Source: Zygnema cylindricum
Taxonomy: Eukaryota > Streptophyta > Zygnematophyceae > Zygnematales > Zygnemataceae
DNA: 64,000 nt
Direction of reading: 5' to 3'
NCBI GenBank assembly: GCA_037447655.1
Contig: JBBHKE010002940.1
Location: 62,001 to 126,000 of the forward strand
A program made the position numbers and the translations under genes. Below are positions 60,601 to 64,000 of this stretch, in pieces. The notes below the pieces were generated by a model. That model was not told the DNA's origin. It worked only from the letters and a program-made list of their open reading frames with translations, and ran no database searches. Numbering within the stretch: position 1 is the first letter of the stretch; each line of letters starts with the position of its first letter.

Positions 60601-63600
60601 GAGGTTGTTGACCACTAGGCCAGTGAGATTAGTTTTATTCAGGTGTCTGCGTTGTTTTTCTTAATAGGCTAAACTGCAATCGTCCTCGTGGATTTTTTTT
60701 GTGGTCCAGGGTGAAACATCCGAAGATCTTGCAGATAATTTTAGGAAGATAGTATCGGCAATAGGGGTGCTTCTTACTCCAGATGAGGTACATACACCCG
60801 TTCGTGCCTTACGAACATTTTTGCTGCGTTGAATATCGCTCTCTCTCTTGCCACAGCTAGAGTAATTACAACAGCACAAGAAGTTAGGAATTAAAACTTA
60901 AGGCAAAAATTGATATTGCATCTGAATGTTTTCTTTCATAAATTTAAACAATTCAATTAGAAACCTTCTAGATTGTTGTTTATCATGTTCCATGTGCAGT
61001 ATATAGTCGTTGTACTGACTATTCTTACACACTTTTGTTCACATCTATTTCCTCCTAAATGTTATGGCCTATGTTTGTTTCTTAACTTTCTTAACTTTCT
61101 CGTGTGTGTGCAGCTTGTAGGTTTTTTGGTTAACGTGAATGTTGCTTTCACGGACAGGACCCATTCTGCGGCACAGGGAGCTATCTCGGCCTCCCTTCAA
61201 CTTATCCTTTTACGCGGTCACGAATTGGACGTTTTATCTTTACCCAAGTATGAATGTTTTACAATATTATGCTTCAAATGTTTTGCGATGTTATGCTTTC
61301 CTGGCTCTGCTCCAATTTGCGAGGTTATTTTGCAGTCTAAATTTCTGTCTTCAGGATGAACATACAGTTGGAAAAGTTTCACGAGATGGAGTTAAGAATT
61401 GGAATGTGCTGTTTACTTGATAAGCAGTCTATAGGGCAATTGTGTAGATGGGAAATCGTATGGTCCACACCATTTCATGTTGGCATGAAATGGCTACACA
61501 TTTGGTGACAGCTGTAATCATGTTCCTTATTTGAACCTGTGAAACCTATCTGCACTAATTTGATCACGCCTCTTTGATACTTTGGTTTGTGAGGGACAGA
61601 ATCACAGAACGGTTTCTGTCAGCTGTATCCAACTTGTATGACCAAGGCCTAAGACAATCGATGATTATCTCGGTACATTTTTTTCCCCAACTGTTATGTA
61701 ATATTCACCGTATGTAAAATTGTTGTTGCTTGTTGTTTGTTGCTTTGTTACCAGTCCAAGATGTACACACTTAAATATTTTGGCTTTGGACAACCTCTGA
61801 TCGATAAAATATAAAGAAATACCAGCATTTGTCTTTAATATGTTTATCCTGATCAAGACAAGTAGTCTTTCCTTAGGATTAGTCATTAGACATCTCAGTA
61901 TGCAAGCATGGGAGAGGTTAATGGATAATCGGCGATTCATGAATAGATGGAAAAACTTCCTAATATTTTTGCTGAACGAAGGTTGTGGTCCATCCTTACA
62001 GAAAGAAAGATGGCCTTTAACTTCAAGCACAATAGTTCTGTGTGCACGCATTTGTTTGTGAGGTAGTATGTTTTGTTAAACAAAAAACAGGCTAACACCT
62101 TGAACAAGAAGTTCTTTGCGTGTACACCTGCCAGCCATCCTATTCTGTAGAACAAAAAGTCGGTCAGAGATTCCGAGTATATCTGTTTTCATCTAGTAAT
62201 TGCTGGTAATGGAAAAATGAGCCAAAACTCTTTGCTACAAAAATACAAGACTTTAATACTTACATTTCTATATTTCTATTGCCCAGATATGTGCCCTTGC
62301 AGAGCATGCTCAGGCTGGAGTAGTATTTAATGAGCTTCTAGCCGCCTTAGAGAGAGATGCTGGCCTTGGGGTCCGTAGCTTCGGTTCTCGACATAGGGAG
62401 CCCTGGCCAACTCAAGCAGTACTGCAGGTGAGCTAAATGACACATCATATGGACACGATGACAAGTCTGTAAAGTCTACATTGTTAGCAGGGAAGGGATA
62501 CAACTAAGTAAAGCTTATGCTCGTTAATAACGACGAATTGCTACAAGGAGGAATAAGTCATTATGCCTCACATAAGAGGTGTAGAACACTTCAACGGAAG
62601 GGCGATGGTTGTTCTTCACTTATGAGGTCACAAAAGCTGCATGTGAATATCCCAAGTTTCGGTATCTTCCACCTATTCTCACCAGTCACTACTTGCCAAA
62701 ATGATCTGTTAATTTTTAGAATGTTGGAAGGCATCTCTGACATCTTCTGCTGGAAGCATATTGAGTTCTGGATCAAACTCTTCTTGCTTAGTCTCAGCAG
62801 TTAGCTAAGGTGTGCTGACACTGATTGTCAACTGTAGAATTGTTGCTGGTATTCTGGCAGTCAGTTTGGCTTGGACTATCTCTGTTTTATCAAGGTTTCA
62901 TGAAGCCATATTGCTATGGAATGTTGACTCGTGACCCCGTGTCTTGGCCTGTGAGGCTAAAGTTGATCGGTATGCTTTATCTGCCGCTTTCCTATGTGTG
63001 GGGCAGATGGTGGCGAATAGCCCTGTACTCGGACGTCCGCTGTTGGACCATTTGGTGGATGTCGTTTACAAAGCGCCCCTGTTTCTGGAGCCTTCTCCTG
63101 AAGAGGTCGAGAGGCCATGGCCTCCATCGAAGAACCAAGTTCTTAACCCTCTACCGCAAGCTGCGACACTCGCTTTGGCCACAGTGTTCCAGTATGTTCT
63201 ATCATCTGGCATTTTTTTTTCTTTTTCGCGTTGTAACTATCGGAAGAGAAGTTGCGAATAGATAAAATGTGGGTTGCGAGACATGGTCAATGGTTTTGCA
63301 CAATGTAAAGTTAGGGAGCTCTGCACGGAGTTTGACAATTTGGAGTCTTTTGCCAGCCTGACGAAATGGAATAAGTTCTCAGGACAGTTCATTTACTTAA
63401 CTTCATTTACTGGGCACATACGGGAAACTGAGCAGAAACGGTGATTGGCCTTTACAATCGGAAGTTACTTTGTTTTTTGCATGTGAAAACCGGCAGATCC
63501 AACAGTGAGAGTGTGAAGCGAGATGTGGAAGCTTCCTATGCTTCACTCTTCTGTGCCCTTCTCCTTCGTGTGGGGAGTGTACGTAGCAGTGCTGACCTCG

Positions 63601-63641
63601 ACTTGCAGGCACTCAGGCAAGTGTACAGATCACTGTATGCT
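36797..63641 (+). CDS. SGR6: SGR6/MROH1-like HEAT-repeat protein (3' partial, 40 exons in window)
   Basis: Large HEAT/ARM-repeat protein of the SHOOT GRAVITROPISM 6 (plant) / Maestro HEAT-like repeat member 1 (animal) family. In Arabidopsis SGR6 acts at the vacuolar membrane of shoot endodermal cells and is needed for gravitropism; other functions are unclear. Forty exons join in one frame: 36797-36890, 37299-37395, 38476-38558, 39231-39340, 39698-39769, 40148-40238, 40413-40508, 43455-43530, 44535-44598, 46023-46126, 46452-46557, 47042-47131, 47374-47392, 47545-47582, 48100-48170, 49799-49898, 50275-50448, 51730-51819, 52208-52273, 53002-53103, 53217-53291, 53670-53726, 54174-54269, 54633-54754, 55391-55520, 55806-55885, 56105-56237, 56394-56475, 56984-57126, 57405-57485, 58046-58146, 58641-58888, 59597-59706, 60211-60339, 60710-60787, 61114-61247, 61600-61672, 62287-62427, 62956-63191, 63497-63641. 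About 1,378 codons, some four fifths of the family's usual ~1,700; the rest lies beyond the window. Hallmarks: LWPVLLRVLMPRCFTGAVAT, YIPRCADAVAPIRAIAVQ, VVFNELLAA. Exons 3, 13, 14 and 39 have the least certain edges. Confidence 0.93.
37299..37395 (+). CDS. SGR6: SGR6-like exon 2
   Basis: VVRVLVGALADNSRQVGEAA, the first HEAT repeat of the family. Acceptor CAACGCAG, donor GTGAGT. Confidence 0.9.
37943..38220. other. Cluster of perfect hairpins in intron 2
   Basis: Five perfect inverted repeats: 14-bp stem with 4-nt loop (37943-37974), 8-bp stem with 1-nt centre (38092-38108), 9-bp stem with 13-nt loop (38145-38175), 8-bp stem with 5-nt loop (38179-38199), 5-bp stem with 3-nt loop (38208-38220). 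Function unknown. Confidence 0.7.
38476..38558 (+). CDS. SGR6: SGR6-like exon 3
   Basis: MVWRAHDHQEWKSYIGRMHH. Weakly conserved, but both junctions keep the frame and the donor is the optimal GTAAGT. Confidence 0.75.
38955..39156. mobile_element. MITE with TA flanks in intron 3
   Basis: The left end TACACCGCTATTAGTGTTAC lacks the GTGAAT block of the family terminus. The right end, read inverted, TACCATGAATCGCTATTAGC matches the copy at 16245-16455. TA at both edges, 202 bp, non-coding. Confidence 0.7.
39231..39340 (+). CDS. SGR6: SGR6-like exon 4
   Basis: LQVMAAAVEHMEAT, then LHKLAKQAVLEMS. Acceptor CCCTTTAG lies only 75 nt from the end of a MITE; donor GTTTGA is weak. Confidence 0.88.
39698..39769 (+). 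CDS. SGR6: SGR6-like exon 5
   Basis: DIDSDGMAVASRLLVAIGLR. Whole codons at both ends; donor GTACGT. Confidence 0.9.
40148..40238 (+). CDS. SGR6: SGR6-like exon 6
   Basis: MIEEAFVPPPGTSVPITAVV, helix-rich repeat; donor GTATGT. Confidence 0.92.
40413..40508 (+). CDS. SGR6: SGR6-like exon 7
   Basis: SEMVPRLKRVLARVLPVLGG, one of the best conserved repeats; donor GTATAC, followed by the longest intron (2.9 kb). Confidence 0.93.
42421..42444. mobile_element. Left end of a TA-flanked MITE (relic) in intron 7
   Basis: TACACCGTGAATCGCTATTA followed by GAGT is the cleanest copy of this terminus. A right end could not be found; the CT tract that follows may have expanded inside the element. Confidence 0.6.
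42464..42698. repeat. (CT)n-rich microsatellite
   Basis: About 235 bp of CT repeats with TTT and CCC interruptions; longest pure run near 42563-42606. Confidence 0.95.
43455..43530 (+). CDS. SGR6: SGR6-like exon 8
   Basis: MSSWCEAMVQYQANTGASPL. The WC..A..QY pattern is a family signature. Acceptor GAGACAG follows a G10 run; donor GTGAGT. Confidence 0.92.
44535..44598 (+). CDS. SGR6: SGR6-like exon 9
   Basis: AAIHSAFDLFSGRWLGTRDS, matching the NSAFELLLRVW region of SGR6. Donor GTGTGC. Confidence 0.88.
46023..46126 (+). CDS. SGR6: SGR6-like exon 10
   Basis: VRMAVVEALGRMAGLI, then LKAGLPKLLPSILS. Donor GTATGT at 46127 chosen over the GT at 46131 because it restores LY at the next junction. 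Confidence 0.92.
46452..46557 (+). CDS. SGR6: SGR6-like exon 11
   Basis: YRKENQEHYRVSRGLRGILE to KGPPLVDFQ. Acceptor CTAACAG at 46451 is preferred over a stronger-looking AG at 46408, which breaks the frame. Donor GTGTGC. Confidence 0.9.
47042..47131 (+). CDS. SGR6: SGR6-like exon 12
   Basis: TVSPVLSSLLPEAGNFPDKA. The second half is rich in Pro and Asp, probably a loop. Donor GTCGTT. Confidence 0.88.
47374..47392 (+). CDS. SGR6: SGR6-like exon 13 (proposed 19-nt microexon)
   Basis: EQFLCM plus one base. Proposed because it bridges exons 12 and 14 in frame and gives the FL.(x)VYPDD context of the family. Acceptor GATTGCAAG is poor in pyrimidines; donor GTAAAA. Confidence 0.5.
47545..47582 (+). 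CDS. SGR6: SGR6-like exon 14
   Basis: VYPDDTCSFLVH; the VYPDD core is conserved. The acceptor may be GTAG at 47541 instead of GGAG at 47544, which changes one residue group. Donor GTAAGC. Confidence 0.75.
48100..48170 (+). CDS. SGR6: SGR6-like exon 15
   Basis: RLSHRDELVRMGAYSALRHL. The acceptor is a TAGCAG tandem: use of the second AG would start the exon at 48103 and drop one Gln. Donor GTAAGC. Confidence 0.88.
49210..49246. repeat. GTAC-rich palindromic tract in intron 15
   Basis: GTACTTCAAGTACGTACAGT is followed by ACGAAGTACGTACTTC, mostly self-complementary. Similar AAGTACG words recur near 49470-49540. Confidence 0.65.
49799..49898 (+). CDS. SGR6: SGR6-like exon 16
   Basis: LSGAWDRKRRVVVDAVKGAL, then ENLNLRKALAQ. 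The donor is GCATGT, a GC instead of GT; no GT nearby keeps the frame. Confidence 0.9.
50275..50448 (+). CDS. SGR6: SGR6-like exon 17
   Basis: VIVAMACNSYLEEDNAEPFI to AGDKDE, 58 codons. Acceptor TATACAG, donor GTATTA. Confidence 0.92.
51730..51819 (+). CDS. SGR6: SGR6-like exon 18
   Basis: LKVGEVTAEELFTVCEKSLL to LPNFQ; the CEKxLLLL run is a family hallmark. Acceptor ATTGCAG, donor GTGTGC. Confidence 0.93.
52208..52273 (+). CDS. SGR6: SGR6-like exon 19
   Basis: PWLWPVLLRVLMPRCFTGAV, the most strongly conserved segment seen. Donor GTGAGT leads straight into a pyrimidine-rich low-complexity tract. Confidence 0.95.
52274..52437. repeat. Pyrimidine-rich low-complexity tract in intron 19
   Basis: CT/CC-rich sequence starting at the donor of exon 19, including a C11 run near 52405. 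Confidence 0.9.
52860..52900. mobile_element. Possible right end of a TA-flanked MITE in intron 19
   Basis: TAACACTAATAGCGAT followed by GAACATCGTG resembles the family right end with a small insertion. No left end seen. Confidence 0.35.
53002..53103 (+). CDS. SGR6: SGR6-like exon 20
   Basis: VCKCIVELANHHEQELQSLL, then a Pro/Gln-rich loop. Acceptor CCAAGCAG, donor GTGAAC. Confidence 0.92.
53217..53291 (+). CDS. SGR6: SGR6-like exon 21
   Basis: ALLGRLVVLLQNEKAPHGQA; preceded by the shortest intron clearly defined (113 bp). Confidence 0.92.
53670..53726 (+). CDS. SGR6: SGR6-like exon 22
   Basis: LLKTLPFLFHQGGRAWENQ. Acceptor TGTGGCAG, donor GTTGAC. Confidence 0.88.
54174..54269 (+). CDS. SGR6: SGR6-like exon 23
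   Basis: ILRMEVYLKEGPKELQPVDI, then TVWESLVMD. Acceptor TGAGCAG, donor GTAAGC. Confidence 0.92.
54633..54754 (+). CDS. SGR6: SGR6-like exon 24
   Basis: WSRNLANAFAVQYDLYVGDH, then ISLLHR, strongly conserved (LGNAFAKQYELY in Arabidopsis). Acceptor GGTGCAG, donor GTTTGT. Confidence 0.94.
55391..55520 (+). CDS. SGR6: SGR6-like exon 25
   Basis: CFGLALQRVNDKVYVKDKIN to LGMGIGL. Acceptor TTCTGCAG, donor GTATGT. Confidence 0.94.
55806..55885 (+). CDS. SGR6: SGR6-like exon 26
   Basis: VAARHLDTVLEKLHEVLETE. Donor GTATGT splits a Trp codon. Confidence 0.94.
56105..56237 (+). CDS. SGR6: SGR6-like exon 27
   Basis: CSALALMFGYTAAYAPSNVI, a family hallmark, followed by EIRIDTLV. Donor GTAAGG. Confidence 0.94.
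56394..56475 (+). CDS. SGR6: SGR6-like exon 28
   Basis: GTNVLTHLIDVRTPSAKQAV. Acceptor TTCTTGCAG, donor GTGAGC. Confidence 0.94.
56984..57126 (+). CDS. SGR6: SGR6-like exon 29
   Basis: QKAAKNGLPFPLKKRDDMIG to LLKTQ. Acceptor TTATGCAG, donor GTGTGA. Confidence 0.93.
57405..57485 (+). CDS. SGR6: SGR6-like exon 30
   Basis: AMALQAITILVCIDPKLSVV. Acceptor CCACAG, donor GTTGTG. Confidence 0.93.
58046..58146 (+). CDS. SGR6: SGR6-like exon 31
   Basis: AAIPFFALPTEPSERVKSVI, then LLCSLLLT. FFALP is conserved. Donor GTGAAT. Confidence 0.93.
58641..58888 (+). CDS. SGR6: SGR6-like exon 32
   Basis: Longest exon (248 nt). LLLQFLRHLEPYVSSAVSIR, then CESVLALLCQFRLMCTGG, ending in a Ser/Gln-rich loop. Acceptor TTAACCAG, donor GTGATC. 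Confidence 0.93.
59597..59706 (+). CDS. SGR6: SGR6-like exon 33
   Basis: MGEHLVTYIPRCADAVAPIR. Acceptor TTTTCCCCAG, donor GTAAGT. Confidence 0.95.
60211..60339 (+). CDS. SGR6: SGR6-like exon 34
   Basis: VLDVLFSIVLMLPHPSEPDF, then ALAAISALEGLIA. Acceptor TTCATACAG, donor GTGGGC. Confidence 0.94.
60710..60787 (+). CDS. SGR6: SGR6-like exon 35
   Basis: GETSEDLADNFRKIVSAIGV, then LLTPDE. Acceptor TGGTCCAG, donor GTACAT. Confidence 0.92.
61114..61247 (+). CDS. SGR6: SGR6-like exon 36
   Basis: LVGFLVNVNVAFTDRTHSAA, then SASLQLILLRGHELD. Acceptor TGTGTGCAG, donor GTATGA. Confidence 0.93.
61600..61672 (+). CDS. SGR6: SGR6-like exon 37
   Basis: ITERFLSAVSNLYDQGLRQS. Acceptor GGGACAG, donor GTACAT; both phases fit neighbours. 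Confidence 0.85.
62287..62427 (+). CDS. SGR6: SGR6-like exon 38
   Basis: ICALAEHAQAGVVFNELLAA, conserved. The later part is Arg/Gly-rich. Acceptor TTGCCCAG, donor GTGAGC. Confidence 0.93.
62956..63191 (+). CDS. SGR6: SGR6-like exon 39
   Basis: AKVDRYALSAAFLCVGQMVA to QAATLALATVFQ. The acceptor (TGTGAG at 62955) is weak but is the only AG that gives the right phase. Donor GTATGT. Confidence 0.82.
63497..63641 (+). CDS. SGR6: SGR6-like exon 40 (last in window)
   Basis: SVKRDVEASYASLFCALLLR, then LQALRQVYRSLYA. Donor GTATGT at 63642; the sequence to the window end is intron. The gene continues to the right. Confidence 0.88.
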
Positions 63642-64000
63642 GTATGTTTTATGCAGACCATGCTAATTGTAAGTTCCTGGATCATTGCTGTCTTTTTTAA
63701 AAAAGAACTAAACTACATGATGTGTTGTGGTATGTACGAATGTCACACAAATTTCGATGAGTGATGTAGATCAATTGCAGGTATGTATTGTGGAATATTG
63801 GGCCTTGGTACTTTTTCGCACAAGAGTGTGTCTACAGGTTTAGATTATCCATCATATGATTTTCTTCGGAAGGGTTATATTGCACAGAATTCTGTGTGCA
63901 GTTGCCAAAGTTGGGTTTTTGTATGAATCACATTTGATAGTGAAGCTTGGACAACCTTTGTTTTTAGTGTTAATTATTTTGAATTGATAGTTTTGCACTG

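Noticed and set aside
61330-61420. Candidate exon after TTTTGCAG in intron 36
   Set aside because: The translation does not resemble the family; the segment at 61600-61672 fits both phase and sequence.

Overview
The window looks like nuclear DNA of a plant (streptophyte). The evidence is a long intron-rich gene whose product matches the plant SHOOT GRAVITROPISM 6 / animal MROH1 HEAT-repeat family, surrounded by plant-type Ty1/copia retrotransposons, hAT-like and other MITEs, and a non-LTR element remnant. Nothing in the sequence fixes the species. Long introns full of transposon debris and the dense copia nest suggest a large, repeat-rich genome. There are no bacterial-style operons, CRISPR arrays or rRNA genes.

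Left part (1-18.6 kb) is a transposon graveyard. A decayed copia reverse transcriptase lies at the left edge (minus strand). A hAT-like MITE (2958-3717) and a diverged tandem duplication follow. An old copia element (minus; pieces 4790-5821 and 12252-13190) was split by a younger copia element (5822-12251) with a near-perfect 5-bp target duplication. The stretch 13.2-18.6 kb has no gene; it holds a (GA)n tract, a non-LTR retrotransposon 3' tail, a TA-flanked MITE and an 802-bp element with perfect 20-bp terminal inverted repeats.

Middle part (18.64-31.62 kb) is a composite copia array on the minus strand: LTR1, a 72-bp stub, LTR2, internal domain 1, LTR3, internal domain 2, LTR4, all inside one perfect 5-bp target duplication. 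LTR1 and LTR4 form one subfamily (1044 bp each), LTR2 and LTR3 another (1058 bp each). This suggests nesting followed by unequal exchange and deletion. The primer-binding site matches the anticodon arm of initiator tRNA-Met (half-tRNA priming, as in Drosophila copia), and each LTR carries an antisense tRNA-like B box at a fixed position. Further right are a 5'-truncated plus-strand copia copy with a complete 3' LTR (33472-35240) and the C-terminal part of a non-LTR retrotransposon ORF2 (35263-36123).

Right part (36.8-64 kb) is one gene on the plus strand. I assembled 40 coding exons (about 1,378 codons, reading frame continuous across all junctions) of an SGR6/MROH1-like HEAT-repeat protein. 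The 3' end lies beyond the window. The gene has one apparent GC-AG intron, a proposed 19-nt microexon, MITE insertions in introns, and a cluster of perfect hairpins in intron 2.
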